Position numbers and translations under genes: made by a program. Shown here piece by piece: positions 53,488-64,000 of a stretch of DNA of 64,000 nucleotides. The notes beneath the pieces were generated by a model. The model searched no databases. It had not been told where the DNA came from and saw only the letters and a program-made list of their open reading frames with translations. Positions within the stretch are counted from its first letter, which is position 1; each line of letters opens with the position of its first letter. The stretch is from Phycomyces nitens (taxonomy: Eukaryota; Mucoromycota; Mucoromycetes; Mucorales; Phycomycetaceae): assembly GCA_022702545.1 (NCBI GenBank), contig JAHRBC010000003.1, forward strand, positions 5,456,001 to 5,520,000. Reading direction: 5' to 3'.

Positions 53488-54162
53488 GAATAGGGTCATA
53501 CGATCACGCCTGGTTGGTTCTCCCAAAAGGTGTACTCAACTATATATCTTATATTCTTCCTTGTTCTATTTTTAATCCTCCGGGCCTACTGAAAGATACA
53601 ACTGACATGTTTCCACCCGGAGTGTGGATCCCTTCACAGGCAACCAAGGTTTAGGCCTAGTAAGTTTAGAGTGATGGCTTTAGCTGTCCAATAAGGTTTT
53701 TTTTTTGTACACTGCAATTAATTGAAGCAATTGGCCACTTTTTGCCCAAAATATATAATTTGTTGAAAATACCATGTATTATTATTATTATTAGGATATC
53801 CTTACTGCATAATAACAGGGGATTAAAGTAAGATTAAAAATAAAGCTACATTGAAGCCATACGAGTGTTGTAGATATAAAGTGATTAAAATAAGAGGGCC
53901 ATAAATAATATGTACATGCTTAGAAAGCAAACAGAAAGAAAAAAAGAAAAAGTATTAAAAGAAAAAGTATACGAAGAAAATATAAAGTGCGAATATGGGA
54001 ACAATGGCAATAAGTGAAGTGAATAAAACAAAGAAGGCTTAACGAAAGCAAAACAGAAAGCAAAACGGGCGTGAAATAGTGGGATGGTATGCAAAGAGGA
54101 GGATGTCGTGAGTGCGAGAGATCAATAAGAGTAGGTGGGAATCAAGATTAAGACGGATATGT

Positions 54163-56182
54163 TTAGCGAAGACTGCCAGACACGTCGCGAAGAGAGCGGG
54201 TACGGGCTGTAGAATTGTCTGAGACTGGAGTGGCATTGTTCTTGGGAGCACACATTAGCGGAAGACGTTTGCGAGGCAACTCGACAACGATTCTCTTGCG
54301 GCGCGCATTGTCGCTGCAGGCAGAGTCACAGAACCATGGTTCGTCGCTTGAGATAAAGGCGTCAGTGAGGCCGTGGTGGTCAGAAGCACAGCCCTGATGA
54401 AGTGCCTTGGGACATCCTTCACAACGGACCAGCACGTTGTCCTGCCACGATTCCTGATGTTGGCATCCGGAACAAAAGAGTTGGAGTACAGGGCGATCAC
54501 GATCATCGATAGACTCCTTTGCGAACCCTGTCAGGTCAAGACGGGGCAATTTGCAGGCAAATCCGTAGCCTTTGTAGTCACATCCATGTTTGCTATTAGA
54601 GAAAAAAAAACTAGGGTCAGTCTCTTGGTATTCTCACAAACCACCATCAGGTTCCAATAAACTTACTTGCACAGAGTACGCTTTCCCCATGGTCCAGGGC
54701 GCCAATTGACACCTTCGGTTGTTCCACAGTAGCGGCACCAGTCCACATTTGCCTTTGTGAGTTTCTGGTAGATGGTAGGCTGGGAAGTGGATCGGCAGGG
54801 GGCCCGTGTAGAGGTCAGTGCCTTTTTCTCACAGCCGTCGTCGTCGCTGGATTCCTGGTCGAATGTTGGTTGGCGCTCCCACAGGGAAATTACCGATTCG
54901 TCGTCCTCGTCCTCCGACGAGAGCTGGTGATCGCCCATTGAAAACGATTGACTGTCCGAAGAAGCCGATAGGTGCGTGCTCGTGCTTTCAAATCCGAAAG
55001 GGTCAACAGCACTGCGATGGCACAATGAGGTCAGCACAATGTTTAAAAATAAGCTCCACCCTAGAAACGCACACACCTCACAATCTCTTTACATTTATAT
55101 ATGTATTTATATATATACATATGTTTTTTTTTGTTGCTAGGCAACCACGCGCACACCCATTTATATAAATCATCAAAAGCTTACCCATTCCAGCGAGCCA
55201 CGCGGGCCGAGAGAGAGTCCTCGTCGTCGGAGCTATCTTCATCTGAAGCAAAATAGGTATCGCCAAGAAGTTCGTCTTGGGACACAGGCACAACCGAGGC
55301 CCGCCAGTTGGCCTGTTTTTGCTTCTTGACGTAACCAGGCTCAGCATGGTTTGGTTTGCGCTTAAGACTGTCGAGAGTGATCTGGCCATAATTGTGCTCG
55401 GTATGAGGGGGAGTCGGAAGACTACCACAATCGAGGAAAGAGCCTTGTGCCTTGTCAAATTGAGATAACTGAAGGGAAAAAGCGGGTTTCTGCTTCATAG
55501 AAGACAGTCGGACTTGAGACTCGCCCAGGGGTTCGTCCTCGAGCTCTAGACCAAAGTAGAAGAGTGGGATTTCGTCTGAGGTGCTCGGCAGGAGATCGGT
55601 AGGTGTATCGTCATGGAGAGGAAGGGACATTCCGCTGTCGGACTCACTGTCACTTTGGGAACAGGCAGATGAAAGTGACTCGGGAGTAGTGGCGCGATTG
55701 TAGGCAGGTGTCATGGCTGGTGAAAAAAAGACATCCTTTACGAGATCTTTCTGGGTCTTGAGGTCGGAAACGGTGTCATATGCAATCGTCGCATTCTCGA
55801 GAGTGTGGTGAATAGGAGGCTGGACAGTGATGGGCTGTGGGTATGGGTGGGCCTGGGACTGTGGGTTTGTGAGTTGATTTTTACATAAAATAGAAACACT
55901 TACATTGATTGTGGGGGTTTGGCGGTAATTCTGCTGGACTTGGTAGTAATAGGGATGGTGATAATAGTCCACATACGCAGAAATAGGAAGGGTTGTTGCC
56001 ATGCTAGGCACAATGACGGGCGAATCACTGGTATGTCTGTTGATCTGGCGAGGTGCAATCGCAGATGATTGAATAGGCCGATGGAAGACCTGGCGATAGG
56101 CTTGGTAGTTGTCCATGTTTGGCTGTGCATAGGGCTCCTGAGGATAGGGTTGAATGTGTGGCATGGCGCGAGAGTAACTCAT
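54163..56182 (-). CDS. GATA-like zinc finger plus PHD finger regulator
   Basis: Four exons (56182-55904, 55858-55185, 55011-54667, 54592-54163) give 575 residues, probably a nuclear transcription or chromatin regulator. The N-terminal 400 residues are low-complexity: Pro/Tyr/Gln-rich (AMPHIQPYPQEPYAQP), then Ser/Asp/Glu-rich activation-type sequence (DEDSSDDEDS). A GATA-like finger follows: CRYCGTTEGVNWRPGPWGK then RTLCNKHGCDYKGYG. Then comes a PHD finger: CSGCQHQESW, VRCEGCPKALHQGC, and WFCDSAC (Cys4-His-Cys3). The intron between exons 3 and 4 splits the finger at TLC|NKHGC, as confirmed by the frame. The finger differs from canonical GATA (C-x2-C-x18-C-x2-H/C instead of a final C-x2-C). Finger-plus-PHD proteins occur in fungal histone-deacetylase complexes, which suggests but does not prove the role. 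I chose the ATG at 56182 because the frame upstream lacks ATG. Confidence 0.85.
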
Positions 56183-56583
56183 ATTCAGTGAATTAAACAA
56201 GAGGGGGTTGGGTCATGAAAGAAGGAAAGTGGAAGAGAAAAGAGGATTATGAACAGGCCAGTGAATTTATAAGGTTCTTTCTGCAAAGAGGGGCTCCAAA
56301 AGAGGACTACAGGAGGGTCGAATTTGGGGGGTGGGACAATATTGGAGAAGTGTAGACAGCCACTGTTTTGGACCCAAACCAACGACAGATAATCCAAAGA
56401 CTAATCAGAACCAAGAACGTGACACTTGGCCACTTTCTTCTAGCCCACCCAATTTAGAGACTGGTCCTTATTAGCCAGACCCATTTGTCGTCTCCGCCCC
56501 AAAGACGATAGTATTGAATCGAATCTCTTACTTGGAAGATCCTTTTTCTAAATACAAAAATATCACGCATTTATTTGATAAAG
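56183..56583. promoter_or_regulatory. Divergent spacer upstream of the GATA/PHD gene
   Basis: 400 nt. If the small gene at 56584 is real, this is a bidirectional promoter. No motif assigned. Confidence 0.4.
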
Positions 56584-56944
56584 ATGTCTGTGCTTGACTT
56601 GGGGTAGGGGGGGTTTTAACCACCCGTAATTTCCTCCAACAAGCACACTTTTTGCTATATTGGCCAATAGGACCTCTCCATACTTACGATATTTCGTTAA
56701 TGGCGATATCGACCCTTTTGAACGACATGATTTTCTCCAAGGGAGATTGGCACCAGCGGCATTTGGAGCACATGCAGCACTCGTGTTACACGCCTCGTGC
56801 TGCCTACTTTTCAATTCCTATACCCATTCTATTTTCTCACCCCACAAGGCCTTGCTTCCCAAGCCTGATATTATCTTTTATACTCGCAAGGCCATCTGGA
56901 CATGGCGTACAAATCTAATGAGGGTATTTTGTATAGGTTATTAA
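56584..56944 (+). CDS. Possible small membrane protein (hypothetical, two exons)
   Basis: A 97-residue model from exons 56584-56603 and 56671-56944. The 20-nt first exon MSVLDLG uses a GTAGGG donor and joins an acceptor CCAATAG in frame to TSPYLRYFVNGDIDPFERHD, then FGAHAALVLHASCCLLFNSY, a hydrophobic segment that could be one membrane helix. The exon lengths sum to a multiple of three. I do not recognise the family. Another frame of the same stretch is also open, so coding status is uncertain. Confidence 0.4.
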
Positions 56945-58276
56945 GGCGAGATTGAGATCTATGGGTCCTGAACACACATCTCTACACATATTTCCTCAAA
57001 CAAAGCCCTGGTCTATCTTTATGAATAACAAGAAAATGTACGCTCCACAGAATTGATATTTCAAGCCAATCTCAAAAAATGATTTATTATTTTCTATCTT
57101 ACTTATTACCTTGGAACCTCTGATAATCGCCTTGGTCTTCATAACCTGACCTGATCCATATTATTTCTATTTTATTTTAATAACCGCTGTGCAAAGCGAC
57201 AATTAACTTGTGCACCTCCCCTCCTTCCTTTCGCTCTGCCTTTAAATGAGATATCCCTTTTTCGTACCGCCAATCAACATTGACTAGGAAACACAAGCAT
57301 AGGATTGGCTTAGGGCAGGAAATAAGATACTTGCGGGAATAATTGACGGAATGAACGGGTTGGACCAAAGAGATTTTAGGAGTGTATTTTGCTTATCTAG
57401 TATTGATATCTAGCAGAGCACAAGAAACAAAATGAGCCTTTATATACACAGACAATTGAGGGAGATCTCCAACACAAGACAAAAGTCCAGAGCAATTATA
57501 TAATAGTGATTCTTGCAAAACAAGTGTGTCGCTATTTTGTTTTTATCTGATCTTTGATAACTGAGTTGAGGATAAAAATATAAAGAAAGAGGCCAAGGGT
57601 TGTGTTTAAATAGATTGTCTTGTTTAAATCAATAGCTATATATATATATATCTATATCTATATTATACAGATCGCCTTTCTATTTTACTCGTATTTATAT
57701 AGATGCTGTCTTTAATGACACTTTTGAGATTGCGGACCAGAGTGCAGATAGAAATCATTATAACTTGTCCCACCATTAAGCTTGTTCTACATTAATTACA
57801 TTTTTCCTAATGTATTGTGTCCAGTCGTATTGTTTTCTGCGCTGAAATAAATCTAATATCGCACACCAATACAGTACAATACAATATGAGCAACACTTAT
57901 TGTTTCTATTTAAATACATAAACATTTTAAAGGTATCCAATGTTCACATCAATCTTTTGAATATAATTTTTTATTTTAAATTGCGCAATTTATTATTACT
58001 ATTATTATAAATAGCACTTTTTATTTTATTTTTATTTTATTTTAAAAAAGAAACTATTAAAGCATTGTAATAGATACTCTGTCTTTATATTATTTGCCTC
58101 TGGATCTTATTTATAGAGAGTGTTTAGCTAGAGAGCAATAAATGGGCATGCAAAATACAGGCCAGAGATAAGGCAATCTATAGGAAATTGATACCGCGAA
58201 TGATTATGATTATGATTATTATTTTTTGAATTTTGAATTTTGAATATTTCTGAGAATTATAACAATTTTTTTTCTC
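56945..58276. other. Gene-free stretch, AT-rich
   Basis: 1.3 kb with (TA)n-like runs near 57637-57665, many TTATTTTATTT runs near 58020-58050 and a GATTAT repeat near 58203-58220. No gene seen; minus-strand frames here are AT-biased. Confidence 0.5.
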
Positions 58277-58402
58277 TTACTTGACTTTCCCAGGAGCTGT
58301 TTGTTTGGTAGTCTCCAGGGCTTCACGGACCCAAAATCTCCCATCATTCTCTGATAAAGTTTGATTGTTCCCCGTATAAAGTAAGTCTCTCGGGAATTGC
58401 AT
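58277..58402 (-). CDS. Possible 41-residue small protein
   Basis: The minus strand reads MQFPRDLLYTGNNQTLSEND, then GRFWVREALETTKQTAPGKV, ending K and stop. The composition is unlike the AT-biased junk frames around it and more like translated sequence. No introns or family evidence. It could also be the last exon of a longer gene whose upstream exons I cannot place; a protein-like minus-strand stretch (VATCSRVAKAFPIDEHDGNQ) lies about 100 nt upstream, near 58500-58560. Confidence 0.3.
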   Translation of the reverse strand: MQFPRDLLYTGNNQTLSENDGRFWVREALETTKQTAPGKVK

Positions 58403-58878
58403 TAAACCACGTTTAAAGATTCATTTTTGGATTGCCACGCTAGAGTACTAAATTCAGAAACATGCCTCGCGCAACAAACTAGCCTTCTCTTTATTTGGGT
58501 GATTGGTTTCCATCGTGCTCATCAATTGGAAAAGCCTTGGCCACGCGACTACACGTGGCAACCATGGAAACAATGAATGGTCTTGGTTAATCAAATCCAC
58601 ACTATTCTCAAATATATATATAAATATATATGCCGACTTCTTTAGAGAATAGATTTATTATGATTATTATTTAAAGAAAAAAAACAGAGGCAATACAAAA
58701 TTAAATGGGAAATATAGATGATATAAGAGAGGGCAGTATAATATGATTGTGAAGGAGTGACTAGGATGGAAAAGCATATGGTGAGAAAAAGGGGGTAGTA
58801 TTTGACAAGTCTGCCAGAAAACAAAATTAACAAGATCAGGCAAATAATAAACAATGTACAGTAAGGTCGGGCAGAGAA
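58403..58878. other. Kinesin paralog 3' flank
   Basis: AT-rich, with a (TATA)n run near 58610-58630 and a GCCACG...CGTGGC inverted repeat around 58538-58560 containing CACGTG. No other feature. Confidence 0.45.
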
Positions 58879-61800
58879 TTAGAAACACATGAACTTGTTC
58901 TTCTTGTTCATCAGCTCTTCCATTCTGTTCTCCAGAATATGTCGAGCTTTTTCTGCTTTTTCTTTCAACCGCTTTTCCGCCTCAAGTTCACTCTCCAATG
59001 CTTTCCTCTCTTCAGCAATATGACTTGCACTTGACAGCTGGTGGGTCTGTATCTGGGTCACCTGGGTTCGCAGATTCTGGATTTCGAGGGTATATGCTTG
59101 GCGCTCACGGTTCAAGACATCCAGCTGCTTCTTGGCATCTCGCATAGAGCTCTCTGAGCGAGTCAATTGGGCCTCTAATTTAGAAATAACTTCCTGGTGT
59201 GCCTTTACATCGTTCTCTGCAATGTGGGACTTGCGCTGGAGAGAACGCAGCATCTTTTCATACTGCTCAGATGTAACATTGTCACCATGGATACTGCTCA
59301 TAATCTCACTAAAGCCAGAAGATGTGCTTGAGTCCTGGCGCAGGAGGGAGACAGACAATACTCGGGTGGGCTGAATTGGTGGCGAATGAGGAGGGCTGGA
59401 AGAAGCAGGCGAACCTGGCACGGCCGGAAGGGGACTTGGGATTGGTGGAAGAGGGTTAGAGGGAGGAGCTGAAGGAGGAGGGAGGTTCTGGACACTTCCT
59501 GCTGCTGAACGGTTGCGCATCATTGATGATCCAGCACGAGTGGTATCGGATCGGATGGAGCTGACCGACCGGCGCTTCATGGACGTGTCTCTTTCTTCTT
59601 CAGTCTCAACAATAATCGACCGGTATCCGGAATTGGGCTTTTGGACCTTTACCAAGCTCGAGCTGGACATTTCACGCTGAAGTTTGTAGTGGAGCATGTT
59701 GGTAGGGAGAGCAGATGTAGGAGAAGCTACCCGAGGAGTGGGTGATGGCGAAGTAAAGATGATCGACTCGCGTGTGGTGGTAGGTGTCGAGACAGAGTTT
59801 CTAGGAATTATAACCTGCTCCATTTCCTTCTCAAGACGATCATTTGCTGCAGTCTGCTTCATCACCTCTAGCTCAAGATTCTTGATCTCCAGTGTAAGCT
59901 GACTTCTCTGTAACACAAGCTGGCCCTCAAGATCGTCAACATGGCGCATAAGATTCGAATTATCTTCTGTCAATACGCACAGCTTGTCGATCAACTCCAT
60001 TTGTCCTTCAGGTTTTTGGAGCTTTTGGCTCAGTTGCTCCTGGAACTCTTGGGTGGCTGCCTTTTGGGAGGCTTGTGCTTGTGCTTGATGGCTTTGGTGA
60101 CTCATCTGGTTAATTCGACTTTCGAGCATGGCCACTAGAGCATCCTTTTCCAAAATTTCACGGTGCTGATCTTCAATCTTTTGGAGCATCATGTTTTCAT
60201 TAGCTCCTTTTGAGATCAATGAACGGTTATCCAGGGTCTTCTCAAGACCAGGCGCGTGACTCTCGTGCACACCGAAATCAGAGACGATCTCACGGGGTAT
60301 TCCAGGGGAATGTGCGGCAAGATTCTTCAGAGAATGGGTTCTTGGCTCAGGTACAGTGATTTGGAATGCATCAATGATTGCTTGGTAATCCTTGTTTTCC
60401 TTTTGAGCTTCGGAAAGCTCTTCAAGTGCACGATCGCACTTTTCTTCCATGCAAATAAACTCCATTTCATGTGTCTTTTTCATGGTAGACAGTCTTTCCT
60501 CGAGCTCAGAAATCATGCCAGAGGTGTCATTTGCAGCGACCAAAGCACGCTCGGTCTCAATGCTCTTGCGAAGATCTTCGATAGTGGCCTCAAGAGCTGA
60601 TGTCTTGGCAGTCTGGGAAACAAGATCCTGGGTCAGCTTTTCGAGATCAACCGATTTCTTCTCCAATTCAACCAGAACCGTCTGATGTTCTTTGGCTTCG
60701 TTTTCAATAATTTGATCAAGCTCCTTGACACGAGCTTCAAGGGCAGGAATACACTGAAGTTCAATATCGGTTTGGACCTTTTCTTCTTGAAGCGTCTTTA
60801 CCAAAGCCAACTGACTTTCAAGAGATGCCTGGGCCTGATCCCTTTCTTGTTGAAGCAATTGGTTGGCCTCGTCTCCCTTGGCAGCACGGTCGGTGACCTC
60901 TTGCAAAATAGTCGACAGAGTTTCCTTTTGGCCCGTCAACAGCTCTACAGTTCGCCGTTTCTCTTCTAGGTCCTCTTCTCGAATGATGTACTGTCGGCGA
61001 AGATCCTTTAGGGTCTCAAAGGTACGGTCAGACTTGGCATCTTGGATTCTCATTGTGTTTTCCACAAAATGAATCACCATCTCCAGCTGTTTCTTTTCCA
61101 CGCCCATGCCGCACACATCGCGTAACACGCCTTCCATCTCTTTCTGCATTGTCTGAGCCATCTGAGACTTTTTCTGGTTCTCGACCTCAAGATCACAGAC
61201 ACGGCGTTCACGATCAGCAAGCTGTTCGCGCAACCCGACAGTCAGACGCTCCATTTCACCAAGTTTGGCTTCCAGGCCACGAATAATAATATCTTGTTTT
61301 TCTTCTACCATCCGCAGAGCATTGAGATCCAGTTTGACTTTCTCTAGCTCTTCTAGGCGTAGACGCAAGGTAATCTGGGTACCCTGTTCATGCTCCCACA
61401 TATGCTTGTGCAGTGTCTCGGTTGTCTGGGTAGCTTCCTCGACTTTATATTTGAGCATGGCATTGTCGGTCTCAAGAGCTTCACAGATCTGTTCAGACAT
61501 TCTTTTCTGATCAACTTGCTTGGCGCGTGCCTGTGCAAGCTCGTCCAAGCAAATAGCATGCTCAGCTCTCAAGAGCTTCAATGCCTCTTCGAGCTGCTGG
61601 ATCTGGGCTGCCTGAGTGTCCCGGAGAGACATCCAGTCGGTTCGAAGTTGATCGATTTCAGCTAGCCGTTTCTCGAGCTCATCCACCTGGGATGACTTTG
61701 TGGACACCTTGATCTCAAGCTCGGCTGTTTTTTCTAATGCTTCGGCAAGTGCAATATGATGCTCCTTTGGTATCTCCAGTGCAAGCTCTGCTTTCTGGGC

Positions 61801-64000
61801 CCTTTCTTCTAATTGAGAACATCTTAAAAGGGCTTCCTGAAGGTTCTTTTTATGAGTTTCTGATTTGACGGCCTGTTCTTCGGATACAGCAAGACGTTCC
61901 TCAAGAGCTGTGATATATTGGTCCGTGTTTGCATCGGTCTCTTTGAATTGGGATATCTTTTGTTTGAGGTCAATCAGGATCAGCTGTGTAGTCTCTGCTT
62001 CGGCAACCGTCTTTGAGAGCTTTTCTTCCAAATCGATTACATGAGCCTCGCTGTTGTGTTCACGATCCGTAGACTTGGATAGCTTTATACGGAGCTGGTC
62101 CAAGAGATTTTGCTCTTGGGCATGTAGGGATTCATACTCTATAATCTTTGCCTTTTGGTCTTCCAGGGTCCTGTCAGAGTGAGCCAAAGCAGTGCGAGCC
62201 AAGTTAAGATGGGACTCTAGCCCGGCAATGCTCTTTTCGTACTCTTCAATCACGGGCTCTACCAAATGCTGGAAGTTTGGATCATCAGTACTTGTTGCCG
62301 TAGTCGAACTGCTGTCTGAGGTGGGGCGAGACTTGATGAGGCCAGGTTCTTGGCGACTCTGACGAAGTCTTCTCTCTACCAGTCTGTTTCTCTCGCGTGT
62401 GACGGTAACTTGGTTGTGGAGCTCCTCAATCTGACGACGCAAATCTGCTACCAAGGTCTGTTGGTCAAAATCCGCTACATCAGGCACAGTGATGTTTGTG
62501 GTTGCGGATGAAGAAGGACAAGACATTATGGGTTCATGGTCTGACAATGAGCACGGTGGAGAAGGCTTGGAAAGTGATGAAACAGAAGAGGCTGGCGAGG
62601 GCTGTCTTAGAGATCTGATTTCAGACTTGAGTTTTGTAATAATCGAACGAAGGACTTCTGGGTTGTCATTCACGGTCCACTCTTCGGTTTCATTGCGCTC
62701 TGACTTGTTCTTGATGTTTCGTGTTCGGTGAGCGTACTTTATGGTGTTGAGGGTCTCGGTCAAGTTTGAATCCGTTGGACTCACACATGCAATCATGAGT
62801 GTGGTTGCATTTCCACCAAGAGAGTCTTGCAAGAGTCGTGTGAGCTTTGAATCTCGATAGGGAACATGAGTAGGCTTTTTGGAGAATTCCGAGAGAGCCG
62901 AAATCACATTTCCCAAAGCAAGTAGACCTGCATTGATATGGATTCCTTCCTTTCGACGCTCGCCTTGAGCAGCCGTTCGCTTGAGCCGTTCAGAGCCTGC
63001 CAGATCGACAAAGTGGAATTTCGAGTTTGTAATGACCCATTCTCCTTCTTCTTCGAGATGCTTTGCCTGGCGTTCCATGTGTCCCACCATGGCTTTGACG
63101 TTGAGTGTACTGCATCGTCGTGAGGGAGTACCGATTACGGATGATCTCGAGGTAGCAGCAGGGACATTCTCTGGTTTACGAGAAGGCGTGGGGGTGGATA
63201 CAGGCGAGACTATCTTGGTCTCTGCCTTTGGAACCCATTTCTCTTGTTTGAGTAGTACGGTAAATATGGCATGCGATCGCGAGGATTTGGCATTCATGTC
63301 GGTGGCACTTGTGGCACGGTTCTGGGTACCCATCTGAAGATATCTATACGCACAAAATAAAAAATAAATAAAAAATCCTTATCAGTCTATCATTGTTTCT
63401 TACAAATCTCAATTTTTTGTTTTTTGTTTTTTTTGACTGATTGATATAATTACTAGCTATATATTGTTGTACTGCAAATCTCACCTCAACACATCTTCGG
63501 TTGAATTTACAGCCATTTCCTTGATGCCAGTACAGACAATCTGGCCTTTTGTGTCTTCGCGGATCGTTACAGAAGGTCTTTCCAGAGGTGGGGCTTGATT
63601 GAGTAAATCGATCAATTCCTCATTGTAAATCTCTACAAATGACACGTGTACTGTGTGGCGTGGTGCTTTGCTGTTTTCATTTAATGTAGAGCTAGACGCA
63701 CGTCTGGTTGGTGGGATGATCATTGATACTGCTCGTAGCTTGGCAGTCGATGGGGAGCGTCTAGGTATCTGTATTCCGGTTGGAAGGGCAACCGGACGTA
63801 AGGAAAGTGGTGGTGATGATAGGATTGGTATTGTCTGTGCCTCGAGTCGTTGGAAAAGGGCATTGATTGCACGGGGAATGATGCCTGGTATAAAGACAAT
63901 AAGGACAGATTACATAACAGAGGTTGGCTGGATTCTTACCTTCTTGTTCACGGTCCTGGAGCTCATTGGCTGGTGCAGTACCCATTGTATAGGTTTTTCC
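58879..64000 (-). CDS. Kinesin-4-type motor protein, paralog of the 46.7-51.9 kb gene (5' end outside window)
   Basis: The visible exons are 64000-63940, 63884-63485 and 63343-58879. The N-terminus up to the P-loop (ending GKTYTMG at the window edge) is missing. Motor elements present: [35 protein letters not shown], switch [18 protein letters not shown], switch [37 protein letters not shown] and [12 protein letters not shown]. Two Ser/Pro-rich insertions interrupt the motor: one before [10 protein letters not shown] (about 50 residues) and one of about 70 residues between [10 protein letters not shown] and FHFVDLAG. Neither is in the plus-strand paralog. The rest is more than 1,000 residues of coiled coil, then a Pro/Ser-rich hinge ([20 protein letters not shown]) and a final coiled coil ending KKNKFMCF. 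The intron at 63939-63885 sits at the same position as the GC-AG intron of its paralog but has a normal GTAAG donor. Confidence 0.9.

Larger units (their letters stand above)
51947..54162. other. Intergenic 2.2 kb between kinesin and GATA/PHD gene
   Basis: Contains a C-rich tract just after the kinesin stop, (TA)n at 52330-52367, a G-rich tract at 52511, a T27 run at 53461-53487 and a possible minus-strand coding relic at 52.7-53.3 kb. Each is listed separately. Confidence 0.55.

Noticed and set aside
53461..53700. Retroposed or Pol III gene next to the T27 run
   Set aside because: No 5S, tRNA, U6 or SRP RNA core was recognised on either side and no target-site duplication was seen; left as a homopolymer.

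Overview
The window looks like nuclear DNA of a filamentous fungus, most likely Mucoromycota (Mucorales-like; a Phycomyces-type genome would fit). The reasons are small introns (mostly 42-80 nt) with GTAAG-type donors, an AT-rich intergenic background full of microsatellites against clearly richer exons, fungal versions of housekeeping genes (Ypt1, ATP synthase subunit e, uL30m), and families I associate with early-diverging fungi: kelch membrane proteins, a glycosyltransferase-like/alginate-lyase-like protein and LysM-3D secreted proteins. The species is inferred. For every complete spliced gene except TBCD, I chose exon junctions so that the summed coding length is a multiple of three and the domain reads through each junction.

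Layout. 0-9.4 kb is gene-dense: the 3' end of an unidentified gene, a vacuolar-type amino-acid transporter, an SR-protein kinase, a type II membrane protein joining a glycosyltransferase-like and an alginate-lyase-like domain, mitochondrial ribosomal protein uL30m, and Ypt1/Rab1. 10.5-13.6 kb holds an 880-residue kelch membrane protein. 13.6-23.2 kb is an AT-rich gene desert with two decayed Tc1-type transposons and small coding relics. 23.2-33.9 kb carries an NME6-like nucleoside diphosphate kinase, an OB-fold protein, a secreted LysM-3D protein, a NAPE-PLD-family hydrolase, a DDX59-type zf-HIT/DEAD-box helicase and, divergent from it, ATP synthase subunit e. 34.2-45.4 kb carries NOC2, an ankyrin protein, tubulin cofactor D and the rRNA methyltransferase Bmt5. 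46.6-64 kb has two long kinesin-4-type paralogs pointing toward each other, with a GATA-like/PHD regulator and two small doubtful genes between them.

The genes are unrelated eukaryotic loci, not an operon or a gene cluster with one pathway. Shared themes are ribosome and RNA biology (SRPK, uL30m, DDX59, NOC2, Bmt5) and microtubules (TBCD, two kinesins). The most unusual points are the alginate-lyase-like domain with an altered catalytic motif, the kinesin pair with a GT-to-GC donor difference at one homologous intron, a second GC-AG intron in the NME6-like gene, a non-canonical GATA-type finger next to a PHD finger, and the decayed transposon island. I found no convincing new multi-gene system.
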